Shown here one piece after another: positions 25,683 through 34,264 of a stretch of DNA of 64,000 nt. The position numbers and the translations under genes are program-made. The stretch's first letter is position 1. Each line of letters begins with the position of its first letter. The DNA comes from Flavobacteriales bacterium. GTDB taxonomy: Bacteria > Bacteroidota > Bacteroidia > Flavobacteriales_C > GCA-002722245. The DNA lies in assembly GCA_023251095.1 (NCBI GenBank), contig JAHEZL010000002.1:236004-300003 (forward strand), in the 5' to 3' direction. Under the pieces are notes generated by a model that was not told the origin of the DNA, searched no databases, and worked only from the letters and a program-made list of their open reading frames with translations.

Positions 25683-26108
25683 TTAGTTTTTGAAAACGCC
25701 TGCATCTAAAGCACCTTCACCACCATCGGCGATATTTCCTTCTGATTTATATTGCGCATCTCCGAAGGCAAGTATCGGGAAAAAGATAATAGACAAGAAG
25801 ATCATTCCAACAGTAAAGCTTTCTGTTTTTCCGAAACGTTTAGCCATTCTGTTATATACCCAAATCACCCATATTAATCCGATATAAGGGATACACATTA
25901 ACACAGCCCAATATCCCGGTTTTTCAGCAATTTTAGTAAGAATATAAATGTTGTAAAACGGAACAATACAAGCCCATCCCGGTTGTCCTGCTTTTTCAAA
26001 GATTTTCCACATGGAAACAATCATCACGGAGAGAATCGCTAAAACAACAATACTCATTATTGCAATGGCCATCATTGGTATTTCAGGCATGTCGGCAGTA
26101 GGTTCCAT
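25683..26108 (-). CDS. DUF5684 family membrane protein
   Basis: A 141-residue integral membrane protein with three to four hydrophobic segments (about 10-35, 48-60, 66-85, 97-115). The signature GQPGWACIVPFYNIYILTKIAEKPGYW and RMAKRFGKTESFTVGMIFL match DUF5684-type proteins common in Bacteroidota. The conserved W-x-x-x-V-P-F-Y-N motif lies at a membrane interface. Function is not known. It stands alone between kdsB and the hemJ-like gene. Confidence 0.75.
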   Translation of the reverse strand: MEPTADMPEIPMMAIAIMSIVVLAILSVMIVSMWKIFEKAGQPGWACIVPFYNIYILTKIAEKPGYWAVLMCIPYIGLIWVIWVYNRMAKRFGKTESFTVGMIFLSIIFFPILAFGDAQYKSEGNIADGGEGALDAGVFKN

Positions 26109-26229
26109 AATTTTGATTTTTAAAGGGTTAAATAATTTTTTTCGTAGTGTGGAGTAAAGAACTCAATTTTATTTTTTCTTTCCTAATCTTTCATCCGTTT
26201 TTTAGTTCACATAAACTTTACAATGTTTC

Positions 26230-26766
26230 CTATTCTTTGCTGCGTCGATTTTTATAAAGTTTAATTCCCAGCATTAGTATTCCTGCCAGCAATATTAATC
26301 CTACCACACCATACAACCAATCCGATACACTTTTTAAAACCACTACGAATACAATGGCAAATAAAAGGAGCGTGGAAATTTCGTTCCACATTCTCAGTTT
26401 CATGGAAGAGAATTTTACTTCATCATTTTTCAGTTGTAAAAATATGCGGTGACAACCTAAATGGTACAGCACCAACAAACCAACAAAAACCAATTTTACG
26501 TGCATCCATCCCATTCGGAAATGTCCACCCGCTATCATTAAATAAGTTCCGACGCAAACGGTAATAATCATGGAAGGCCAGGTGATGATGTACCACAATC
26601 TTTTCTCCATGAGTTTATATTGGGTTTGCAAAATTGATTTTTCGGGTTCGGGTTTTTGTTCAGCTTCGGCGTGATAAATGAATAAGCGTACGATATAAAA
26701 TAATCCTGCAAACCATGTTACAACAAAGATTATGTGGAGGGCAAGGATATATCTGTAGTAATCCAT
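26230..26766 (-). CDS. hemJ: HemJ-like protoporphyrinogen oxidase / CopD-type membrane protein
   Basis: A 178-residue four-helix membrane protein. The N-terminal helix has the conserved histidine H11 in ALHIIFVVTWFAGLFYIVRLF, and the third segment has K91 in WMHVKLVFVG; a histidine and lysine at these places are the functional residues reported for HemJ. HemJ oxidises protoporphyrinogen IX in heme synthesis. The C-terminal extra helix (VGLILLAGILMLGIKLYKNRR) is longer than in the shortest family members. No other heme gene lies nearby, so the assignment rests on sequence pattern alone. It is divergently arranged with a thioesterase gene across only 34 bases. Confidence 0.75.
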   Translation of the reverse strand: MDYYRYILALHIIFVVTWFAGLFYIVRLFIYHAEAEQKPEPEKSILQTQYKLMEKRLWYIITWPSMIITVCVGTYLMIAGGHFRMGWMHVKLVFVGLLVLYHLGCHRIFLQLKNDEVKFSSMKLRMWNEISTLLLFAIVFVVVLKSVSDWLYGVVGLILLAGILMLGIKLYKNRRSKE

Positions 26767-26773
26767 AAAAGAG

Positions 26774-26794
26774 TATATTTAAGCGCTAAATATA
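26774..26794. promoter_or_regulatory. 21-bp hyphenated palindrome in a 34-bp divergent gap
   Basis: Eight-base perfect arms TATATTTA (26774-26781) and TAAATATA (26787-26794) flank AGCGC. It covers most of the space between the hemJ-like and thioesterase starts, so it is placed to act as a dimeric repressor site or a shared leader element for both genes. Confidence 0.5.
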
Positions 26795-26800
26795 GAAATA

Positions 26801-27310
26801 ATGGAAGGAATAAAAGCAAAAGATACGCTGGCCATTGCAACATACATCGTGTTGCCCAATGATACAAATACTTTAACAAATTTAATGGGAGGTCAGTTGC
26901 TCAACTGGATGGATATAGTGAGCGCGATTTCTGCCGGAAGATTTTGTAAAAGAGTAGTGGTGACGGCAAGTGTTAGCAATGTTTCTTTTCAGCAACCTAT
27001 TCAACTCGGCAATATTGTAACGCTGGAAGCGAAGGTGTCTCGCTCCTTCACAAAATCCTGTGAAGTTTTTATTGAGGTGTATAAAGAAAGTCAGCTCAAC
27101 GGTATCAAAACAAAATGCAACGAAGCGATGTACACTTTTGTGGCCTTGAATGAAAAAGGAGAAACCGTTCCTATGCCCGAACTCATTCCTGAAACAGATC
27201 TGGAAAAAGAAAGATATACAGCGGCTTTGCGCCGCAAGCAATTGAGTTTAATTCTTGCCGGCCGTATGAAACCTGATGAAGCCACAGAATTAAAAGCTTT
27301 GTTTTTTTAA
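26801..27310 (+). CDS. Hotdog-fold acyl-CoA thioesterase
   Basis: A 169-residue cytosolic protein of the YciA/BACH-type acyl-CoA thioesterase family. The catalytic region is NTLTNLMGGQLLNWMDIVSAISAG near residue 25 and the hotdog core continues with VVVTASVSNVSFQQPIQLGNIVTLEAKV. The C-terminal extension ends ILAGRMKPDEATELKALFF. It hydrolyses acyl-CoA to free fatty acid and CoA. The stop is five bases before the TonB receptor gene, so they are likely co-transcribed although a functional link is not obvious. Confidence 0.85.
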   Translation: MEGIKAKDTLAIATYIVLPNDTNTLTNLMGGQLLNWMDIVSAISAGRFCKRVVVTASVSNVSFQQPIQLGNIVTLEAKVSRSFTKSCEVFIEVYKESQLNGIKTKCNEAMYTFVALNEKGETVPMPELIPETDLEKERYTAALRRKQLSLILAGRMKPDEATELKALFF

Positions 27311-27315
27311 ATTGA

Positions 27316-29700
27316 ATGACAATGAACAGTAAACTTCTTCTCCTTTTTTCTTTCTTTCCCTTTTTACTTTTTTCGCAAGAGGAAGTGAATACGCTCCGCG
27401 GAAAAGTGTTGGATCAGGATTCGAAATTTCCAATCGCTTCTTCTATTGTTTCTTTGTATGTTGGCGACAGCCTTGTGAAATCAGTAGATTCCGATGCAGA
27501 AGGAGAATTCCGTTTTGAAAAAATTCCTGTCGGAAAATATTCTTTACTAATTTCTGCCGGCGGATTTAAAGAAATACAATGGCCTAATATTCTTGTTATT
27601 TCAGGAAAGGAAACTATTCTGGAAATCCCTTTAGAACAAGAGGTTCTCGTAACTCAAAAAATAGAAATAAAAAGAACCGGAAAAATAAAAAACGACATGG
27701 CACAGGTCAGCGTGCGTTCGTTCAATGTGGAGGAAACCAATCGCTATGCAGGAAGCAGGAGCGACCCTGCGCGGATGGCTTCTAATTATGCAGGAGTACA
27801 GGGTTCCGATGATACCAGAAATGATTTGGTCATTCGAGGAAATTCTCCTTTGGGTGTGGTTTGGAGAATTGATAATGTAGATGTTCCTGCGCCCAATCAC
27901 TTTGCGATTCCCGGCACCAACGGCGGATCGGTGAGCATGCTCAATAATAAAATGCTGGCCAATTCCGATTTTTTTACCGGCGCTTTTCCCGCAGAATACA
28001 GCAATGGAACGGCCGGAGTTTTTGATTTAAAATTCAAAAACGGAAACAATGAAAAGCACGAGTTTACCGGTCAGCTGGGATTTTTAGGAACGGAGCTCGC
28101 CGCTGAGGGTCCGCTTAGTAAAAAGAGCAAATCTTCTTATCTCGCCACTTTTCGTTATTCTACTTTACAGCTTTTTAGTTTTGCAGGAATCAACATTGGA
28201 ACCACTGCAATACCAAAATATTCCGATGCTTCTTTCAAATTAAATTTCCCTTTAAAAAACAAAGCTAATTTTTCCGTTTTCGGATTGGGTGGCGTGAGCA
28301 GCATTGATATTATTGTGAGCGACAAAGGCATTAGTGAATTGCAGGAATTGTATGGGCGCCGCGACAGGGACCAATATTTCGGATCACAGATGGGTGTGGC
28401 AGGAATGAGTTATACCAAAAGTTTTTCTCCTAAAACATTTTTGTCGGCTTCGCTTTCTACTTCCTATACCGATGCAGGAGCAACGCATTTACTGGTGGTG
28501 CGCGATTCCAATTATGCAGTGGTGGATAAATACAAAAAACTGTTTTATGATTTTCAGAATTATACTACATCGGCTCATATTTTTCTGACCAAAAAAATCG
28601 GCAGTAGGGCAACATTGAAATCGGGAGTGAATTATTCGGAAATGTTTTTCAATATGGTGGATCAGGATTTTGATGCCTTGCATAATTCTACGTATCGTGT
28701 AAACTTTATCAATCACACAGGATTGGCGCGTGTTTACTCGCAATTGAAATATGCTGTTTCTGAAAAACTGACTTTTGTGGGCGGAATTAATTTTCAGTAT
28801 TTGCTGCTCAATAATAGTTCTGCAATAGAACCCAGAGCAAGTTTAAAATATGAGTTTACTAAAAAACAATCCCTGGCTTTTGGCTACGGAAAACACAGTC
28901 AGATGCAACCCGCTTATATTTATTTTCAGCAGTTTAAAAATTCCGTCGGAGCAATAAGCGACTGGAACAAAGGAATTGGTTTTTGTAAGAGTGATCATTA
29001 TGTTTTGAGTTATAATTTATCACTTAGTAAATCCTTAAAAATTAAAGCAGAGGCCTATTATCAATGGTTGTATAATATTCCTGTTGAAGAAAAAAGTTCT
29101 TCTTTTTCCATGATTAATTTCGGTACCGATTCGCGCTTTCAATATCCGGGAGTGCTGGTGAATACAGGTACAGGAAGAAATTACGGAGTGGAATTTACTT
29201 TGGAAAAATATTTCAGCAAAAGTTTTTTCCTGTTGTTCACGGGATCTTTATTTGATTCGAAATACAAGGGAAGTGACGGCGTGGAACGCAACACCGCGTT
29301 CAATGGAAATTATGTAGTTAATTTTTTAGGAGGGAAGGAATGGAAACTGACTAAAAATTCTTCTTTTGTGCTGAGTACAAAAATTACGCGTTCAGGCGGA
29401 AGACGTTATACACCAATAGATTTAGCTGCTTCTGCTTTAGCTAACGACGCTATTGCCGATAGCTCTCAGGCGTATTCAAAACAGTTCAGAGATTACTTTC
29501 GTGTTGATTTGAAGGTGGGCTATAAGATCAATAAAAAACGGATTACGCATGAGTTTGCTTTGGATTTAGTGAATGTGCTGAATACTCAAAATGTATTGCG
29601 TTTGAGTTATGTTCCGCCTGTTGCGGGCTCTCCTGCTGGAGTGGTGGAAGAGCAGCAACTGCATTTTTTGCCGCTGTTTTATTATAGGATTGATTTTTGA
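27316..29700 (+). CDS. TonB-dependent receptor with CarboxypepD_reg-like N-terminal domain
   Basis: A 794-residue outer-membrane receptor. Signal peptide is MTMNSKLLLLFSFFPFLLFSQ. Residues about 25-115 form a carboxypeptidase regulatory-like beta-sandwich (LRGKVLDQDSKFPIASSIVSLYVG, GEFRFEKIPVGKYSLLISAGG). The plug follows (RSDPARMASNYAGVQGSDDTRNDLVIRGNSPLGVVWRID), then the 22-strand barrel, ending in an aromatic residue (LFYYRIDF). No SusD-like partner is beside it, so this is not a Sus-type glycan locus. The substrate is unknown. Its stop is embedded at the edge of an inverted repeat. Confidence 0.9.
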   Translation: MTMNSKLLLLFSFFPFLLFSQEEVNTLRGKVLDQDSKFPIASSIVSLYVGDSLVKSVDSDAEGEFRFEKIPVGKYSLLISAGGFKEIQWPNILVISGKETILEIPLEQEVLVTQKIEIKRTGKIKNDMAQVSVRSFNVEETNRYAGSRSDPARMASNYAGVQGSDDTRNDLVIRGNSPLGVVWRIDNVDVPAPNHFAIPGTNGGSVSMLNNKMLANSDFFTGAFPAEYSNGTAGVFDLKFKNGNNEKHEFTGQLGFLGTELAAEGPLSKKSKSSYLATFRYSTLQLFSFAGINIGTTAIPKYSDASFKLNFPLKNKANFSVFGLGGVSSIDIIVSDKGISELQELYGRRDRDQYFGSQMGVAGMSYTKSFSPKTFLSASLSTSYTDAGATHLLVVRDSNYAVVDKYKKLFYDFQNYTTSAHIFLTKKIGSRATLKSGVNYSEMFFNMVDQDFDALHNSTYRVNFINHTGLARVYSQLKYAVSEKLTFVGGINFQYLLLNNSSAIEPRASLKYEFTKKQSLAFGYGKHSQMQPAYIYFQQFKNSVGAISDWNKGIGFCKSDHYVLSYNLSLSKSLKIKAEAYYQWLYNIPVEEKSSSFSMINFGTDSRFQYPGVLVNTGTGRNYGVEFTLEKYFSKSFFLLFTGSLFDSKYKGSDGVERNTAFNGNYVVNFLGGKEWKLTKNSSFVLSTKITRSGGRRYTPIDLAASALANDAIADSSQAYSKQFRDYFRVDLKVGYKINKKRITHEFALDLVNVLNTQNVLRLSYVPPVAGSPAGVVEEQQLHFLPLFYYRIDF

Positions 29701-29789
29701 CCTTGATTCACTTGATGAAAGGATTAAAAGATTAAAAAGTTATTTTCGGATTAGCTTTCCTTTAATCCTTTCATCAAGTGAATCAAGGT
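29700..29789. repeat. Perfect 29-bp inverted repeat between convergent genes
   Basis: Arms 29700-29728 and 29761-29789 are exact reverse complements (CTTGATTCACTTGATGAAAGG in one, its complement in the other) with a 32-base loop. The left arm begins on the last base of the TonB receptor stop and the right arm ends one base before the deacetylase stop, so it exactly fills the intergenic space. Likely a bidirectional terminator or a domesticated mobile element. Confidence 0.92.
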
Positions 29790-30401
29790 TCAGACTAACG
29801 CCTTAAACTTCCAGCCAATCTGCGTAAAATGATTCAGCACTTTTGGTAAAGCATAACGCATATTGGTTTCGGCTTTTTCACTGTCGTGAAAAACAATGAT
29901 GTTACCGTAATCCGCATTTTGAATCACAATATTCACGCATTCTTCAGGAACGATATTTTTATCGAAATCGGCGCTGATCACCGACCACATTACAATTTTG
30001 TAATCCTTTTTTAAGCGCTTGATTTGTGTTGTTTTTATTTTGCCGTAAGGCGGACGGAACAATTTGCTTTCTACAGCCTGAGCACACAGTTCAGTGTCCT
30101 TCACATATTCCTTTGTTGGCGTTTTCCAGCCGTTGAGGTGGTTTTGTGTGTGATTGCCCACGGTATGTCCGCGACGTAAAATTTCATTATAAACTTTTGG
30201 AAATTGTTCTACATTTTTTCCAACGCAAAAGAAAGTTGCTTTTGCATCAAATTGATCAAGAACATCCAATACCCAAGGCGTGATTTCGGGATGCGGACCG
30301 TCATCAAAGGTTAGATACAGCTCTTTTTCTTTGGTGTTGACCTTCCAAAGTAAAGAAGGAAAAACCTTCTTGAGCAACGATGGATTTTTTACCAGATACA
30401 T
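29790..30401 (-). CDS. Polysaccharide deacetylase (NodB-like, CE4)
   Basis: A 203-residue CE4 enzyme. Motif 1 TFDDGPHPE holds D33 and the metal-binding D34; motif 2 HTVGNHTQNHLNGW supplies H84 and H88; motif 3 is FRPPYGK near 115-121; VIVFHDS-type motif appears as NIIVFHDSEKAE. It should remove N-acetyl groups from a sugar polymer, most often peptidoglycan or an exopolysaccharide intermediate. No signal peptide or membrane anchor is visible, which is unusual for a cell-wall enzyme and may mean action on a cytosolic or membrane-linked precursor. It begins directly after the DUF2723 gene stop. Confidence 0.88.
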   Translation of the reverse strand: MYLVKNPSLLKKVFPSLLWKVNTKEKELYLTFDDGPHPEITPWVLDVLDQFDAKATFFCVGKNVEQFPKVYNEILRRGHTVGNHTQNHLNGWKTPTKEYVKDTELCAQAVESKLFRPPYGKIKTTQIKRLKKDYKIVMWSVISADFDKNIVPEECVNIVIQNADYGNIIVFHDSEKAETNMRYALPKVLNHFTQIGWKFKALV

Positions 30402-33400
30402 TTATTGTTCAACTAATTTCGACTCTAAATCTTTAATTAATTTTTCGTCGATGTTATATTTTCTGGTAAGATCGAGCAAGCGTTTCATCTTGTACAACGA
30501 GTATCTCATGCGGTTTTCAGAAGTGAAATGACCATAATGTACATTTCTGAATTTCGAGCTCATCGCCATGGTATAGTCGTAATCTTCGTAGAAATTTTTC
30601 TTCAGCACAGCAAAAATTTTCATTCCTTTCGCTTTGCCTTTTTCTCCGAGCGCTAAATAATTGTCGGCTACATCCAGCATAACACTTTCGTCGTAAACGA
30701 AATTTTTATTTGGAAAAACGTCCACTATTTTATCCAGCACTTTTAAAGCACTGTCTTTTTTGCCTTCATGAATCAATTGATCGGCAAGGGACTGCATCAA
30801 TCTTCCGAGATAACTGCTGAGGTTGCCATTTTGTTCATCTACATAAATGCTGGTGTCGCTCAGATTTCCCCACGCAAATTTATTCATGATGTTGTTGTAC
30901 AAAATACCTGAATCGGTATAACCTACATCACCGTTTTGCTGACCTTGAGGATTAGGAGCATAAATAGGAGTTAAGCGATAAGCCATTCCTTCTCTGCGGA
31001 AATAATTCTCTAGTCCGAAATAATTTTCCGGTCCAACAGTTGCCGAGAAATAAATCGGTCGTTTCCAGTCGTTGGTAGCCAGTAAATCCAACACCATCAT
31101 TTTATTTTTCTGGAAATATTGTTCACTGCCTAAATCAAAAGTAATTTCTTTAGGAATGTATTGCACCATGTCTTTGGTAACAGTTCCATTGGCCACTACT
31201 GTAGCCGAATCAACTTTCACCCGCACTTTGCGAGCAGCAATAAATTCAATGGAATCATCGCCGTTTGGCCATTTGGTGATAGGTGCATCACTTTGAATTA
31301 ACTTGATTAAGTTATCGATGTCTTCACCATTTTTTGAAATGTTTTTGTAATAAGCCAGTGTTTTAGCATCTAAGAAAGTTTCCATGTATTTGGCCACCTG
31401 CGGATTGTTGGCATCCTCCACTAAAATTGTATTTCTTTTGTTTTCGCGGTACATGTCCTCCGTCATTGAAAAAGGTACAGGTTCGCTGTCGTAAGCTTTT
31501 CTCTTCATCTGGTTAATGAACCAGTCAGTGTTGAGGAGACTTAAGTTCACTACTCTCACATCGGTACGGAATCCTTCTACCTCCTGAACATACCAAAGCG
31601 GGAAAGTATCGTTATCCCCATTAGTGAAAAGAATGGCATTTGGTGCGCAGGATTGCAAATAACATTTTGCGATGTCGCGTGCGCTGGTGCGGTTGGAACG
31701 ATCGTGATCGTCCCAGTTTTTTGCCGCAAGAATATAAGGAACACCAATGGTGGCAATCAAAGCAAGGAAAGCTTTTCCTTTTTCATTTTCAATCATCTGT
31801 CCGATGTAATGACACAATACAGGAACCACGGCCATGGCAGCGCCAATGAACATAAGTGAGTAACCCACGCCTTTACTTTCCATAGCATAAGCAAACGCAC
31901 CCAAACCAACACCTGCAACACCTGAATACACCACTTCTTTGGCACCTACATGTTCTAATTTTTGAACGAAGCTCAAAGAGGTTTTTTGTTTTTTAAAGCT
32001 GCTCATAAAGAAGATCAGCGCTTGTACTCCTAAACCTATCCAGATGGCAAAAGTATAGAAGGAACCTACATAAGCGTAATCTCTTTCTCTTGGCTGATAA
32101 GGAGGTTGATTCAAATAAATGATGATGCCTATTCCCGTCATGAAAAACAGAAGCAGTACTATAAATCCGTCTTTTACGCTTTTGGTAAAATGGAAGATGA
32201 GTCCGATGAGTCCTAAGATCAAAGGCAGGAAGAAATAATAATTTCTTCCTTTATTTTCTTTCAGATAGGTAGGCAGAATTTTTGTTTCTCCCACTCTTTC
32301 TTTGTCGATCATTTCAAAACCGCTGATCCAGTTTCCGTTCATTACTTCATGTAGGTCGCTGGCTTGCAAATCATTTTGGCGGCCTGCGAAATTCCACATA
32401 AAATAACGCCAGTACATAAAGTTGAACTGGTAACGTGCAAAAAATTCCATGTCGTCACGGTGCGTTGGAATGTATACCACTCTGTCGCCATCGAGCACTA
32501 CTTTTTTACCTCTTTTTTCCGATTTAAAATTCAGCCATCCTTCGTAGGCCTGTTTGTGACGGCCTTCTGTGCTGTACATTCTCGGCAATAATTTTTCTGT
32601 TCTTTTATCGAAGTTGGGCACTTTATCTTTTCCGTCGTCCGACATCAGGTATTTCGTTGCATCCGTTGTTTCATCTTTGTAATATTTCGGATCATCATCC
32701 GTGTATCTGTCGGCTTCATCCAACACAGAGTTGAAAGTTTGTCCGTACAATAAAGGTCGGTCACCATACTGCTCACGGTTGAGGTAAGGCAATAAGCTGA
32801 ATACATTTTCAGGATTGTTTTCATCCATTGGTGTATTGGCTGCCGAACGGATAACGATTAAAAGGAAAGTAGAATAACCGATTAAAATAACGGCGAAGCA
32901 CATCATCAGCGTGTGCATCAGGTAAAATCCTTTTTTGCGCGCATACATGGTTCCCGCTACAACTCCTGCAATGATGAGCAAAGCGAATATTATAACGCCC
33001 GAGTTAAATGGCATTCCGAAAGAATTTACAAATAACAATTCGAAGCTTGCAGCAAATTTAACCAGGCTCTGAATCACGCCGTATTGCACAAGGGCTAAAA
33101 TCAAAACCCCTATGGCTCCTGCTTTTACAAAGCCCAGCGGAGTGATTACTTTATTTTTTCGGAAATAATAAACATATACCAAAGCCGGGATGGTCAATAA
33201 GTTTAATAAATGGACACCGATGGAAAGTCCCATCAGGTAAGCAATCAGGATCAGATAACGATCGGCATATTTTTCATCGGCGATGGCATCCCATTTTAAA
33301 ATAAGCCAGAAAACGATGGCAGTAAAAAACATGGAGGAAGCGTACACTTCCCCTTCAACGGCCGAGAACCAAATGGTATCGGTAAAAGTATAGGCAACAG

Positions 33401-33785
33401 CACCAATGAAGCCGCTGGCAATGATTCCTGTGATTTTCCCCGGAGTTAATTCACCGCTTTGCAGGGCTACTTTTTTTGCCAGAGCAGTGATGGTCCAGAA
33501 GAGAAAAAGAATAGCAAAGGCAGTACTTAAAGCCGAAAATATATTGACCCAATAAGCCACCATGGTTACATCGTCGCCGGCCAGTAAACCAAAGGCACGT
33601 GCCACCATCATCCACAAAGGTGCTCCCGGAGGGTGACCTACTTCCAGTTTAAATGCACTGGCGATGAACTCACCGCAGTCCCAGAAACTTGCTGTATCCT
33701 CTACGGTTGAACAATAGGTGAATGCTGCGATAGCAAAGACCAGCCAGCCAAAAATGTTGTTGTACTTTTTATAATTATTTTCCAT
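30402..33785 (-). CDS. DUF2723 membrane protein, probable O-mannosyltransferase-like glycosyltransferase
   Basis: An 1127-residue polytopic membrane protein. The N-terminus carries the DUF2723 mark (STVEDTASFWDCGEFIASAFKLEVGHPPGAPLW), with an acidic pair near the first loop as in GT-C transferases. About ten or more membrane helices span residues 10-680, and a soluble C-terminal half contains FTNGDNDTFPLWYVQEVEGFRTDVRVVNLSLL, then a helical, TPR-like end. Relatives include the eukaryotic TMEM260 protein O-mannosyltransferase; in Bacteroidota, a role in glycosylating exported proteins is plausible but inferred. It is followed without a gap by the deacetylase gene. Confidence 0.85.
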   Translation of the reverse strand: MENNYKKYNNIFGWLVFAIAAFTYCSTVEDTASFWDCGEFIASAFKLEVGHPPGAPLWMMVARAFGLLAGDDVTMVAYWVNIFSALSTAFAILFLFWTITALAKKVALQSGELTPGKITGIIASGFIGAVAYTFTDTIWFSAVEGEVYASSMFFTAIVFWLILKWDAIADEKYADRYLILIAYLMGLSIGVHLLNLLTIPALVYVYYFRKNKVITPLGFVKAGAIGVLILALVQYGVIQSLVKFAASFELLFVNSFGMPFNSGVIIFALLIIAGVVAGTMYARKKGFYLMHTLMMCFAVILIGYSTFLLIVIRSAANTPMDENNPENVFSLLPYLNREQYGDRPLLYGQTFNSVLDEADRYTDDDPKYYKDETTDATKYLMSDDGKDKVPNFDKRTEKLLPRMYSTEGRHKQAYEGWLNFKSEKRGKKVVLDGDRVVYIPTHRDDMEFFARYQFNFMYWRYFMWNFAGRQNDLQASDLHEVMNGNWISGFEMIDKERVGETKILPTYLKENKGRNYYFFLPLILGLIGLIFHFTKSVKDGFIVLLLFFMTGIGIIIYLNQPPYQPRERDYAYVGSFYTFAIWIGLGVQALIFFMSSFKKQKTSLSFVQKLEHVGAKEVVYSGVAGVGLGAFAYAMESKGVGYSLMFIGAAMAVVPVLCHYIGQMIENEKGKAFLALIATIGVPYILAAKNWDDHDRSNRTSARDIAKCYLQSCAPNAILFTNGDNDTFPLWYVQEVEGFRTDVRVVNLSLLNTDWFINQMKRKAYDSEPVPFSMTEDMYRENKRNTILVEDANNPQVAKYMETFLDAKTLAYYKNISKNGEDIDNLIKLIQSDAPITKWPNGDDSIEFIAARKVRVKVDSATVVANGTVTKDMVQYIPKEITFDLGSEQYFQKNKMMVLDLLATNDWKRPIYFSATVGPENYFGLENYFRREGMAYRLTPIYAPNPQGQQNGDVGYTDSGILYNNIMNKFAWGNLSDTSIYVDEQNGNLSSYLGRLMQSLADQLIHEGKKDSALKVLDKIVDVFPNKNFVYDESVMLDVADNYLALGEKGKAKGMKIFAVLKKNFYEDYDYTMAMSSKFRNVHYGHFTSENRMRYSLYKMKRLLDLTRKYNIDEKLIKDLESKLVEQ

Positions 33786-33929
33786 TGTATATCGTGCTAA
33801 AACTTTTTACTTTTTTTCTCATCGCGAATTTAGTAAAATAATAGGCTTATAAAAATTAGAAAAAACAAGAGTAATGATAAATTAACCGTACGGTGTATTT
33901 TGCTTATTCACAGAAATTCTGCTTTAAAG

Positions 33930-33960
33930 TTTGCGGATATAGACAAAAAACCTAAATTTG
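33930..33960 (+). promoter_or_regulatory. Consensus Bacteroidota promoter for tRNA-Gln
   Basis: TTTG at 33930-33933, a 19-base spacer, and TAAATTTG at 33953-33960 match the primary sigma consensus of Bacteroidota exactly. The tRNA starts 20 bases downstream. It is the clearest promoter in the window. Confidence 0.88.
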
Positions 33961-33980
33961 CCACTCGTTTTTTGAGAAAC

Positions 33981-34051
33981 AGACCCATGGTGTAATGGTA
34001 GCACTGCACATTTTGGTTGTGTATGTCTAGGTTCGAGTCCTGGTGGGTCTA
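33981..34051 (+). tRNA. tRNA-Gln (anticodon TTG)
   Basis: A cloverleaf can be folded by eye: acceptor AGACCCA/TGGGTCT plus discriminator A, D arm GTG...CAC with TAATGGTA in the loop, anticodon stem GCACA/TGTGT with loop TTTTGGT (anticodon TTG at positions 34-36), T arm CTAGG/CCTGG with loop TTCGAGT. The 3' CCA is not encoded. It stands alone with its own promoter and terminator. Confidence 0.95.
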
Positions 34052-34061
34052 CTTAAAATTG

Positions 34062-34100
34062 AAACCCTGAAAGCATTTGTTTTCAGGGTTTTTAATTTTT
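34062..34100 (+). terminator. Terminator after tRNA-Gln
   Basis: An 11-base perfect stem AAACCCTGAAA/TTTCAGGGTTT with an eight-base loop, followed by T-rich sequence, 10 bases past the tRNA end. Confidence 0.88.
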
Positions 34101-34264
34101 AAGTCCGTACAAATAACTATCTTTCTTCTTTCGGATTTCTGCATAAATATTTCGTTAAGTCTGCGCCGTAAATTCTTGGCAATTAATTGATCAAAACTTA
34201 ATAGGCTCAACACACAGGAGTAACATTGCTTCACCATTTTTGTACGATTTAGTACGTATATAAA

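Noticed and set aside
27316..29700. SusC/SusD-type polysaccharide utilisation locus
   Set aside because: No SusD-like lipoprotein or glycoside hydrolase is adjacent to this receptor or to the one at 42214.
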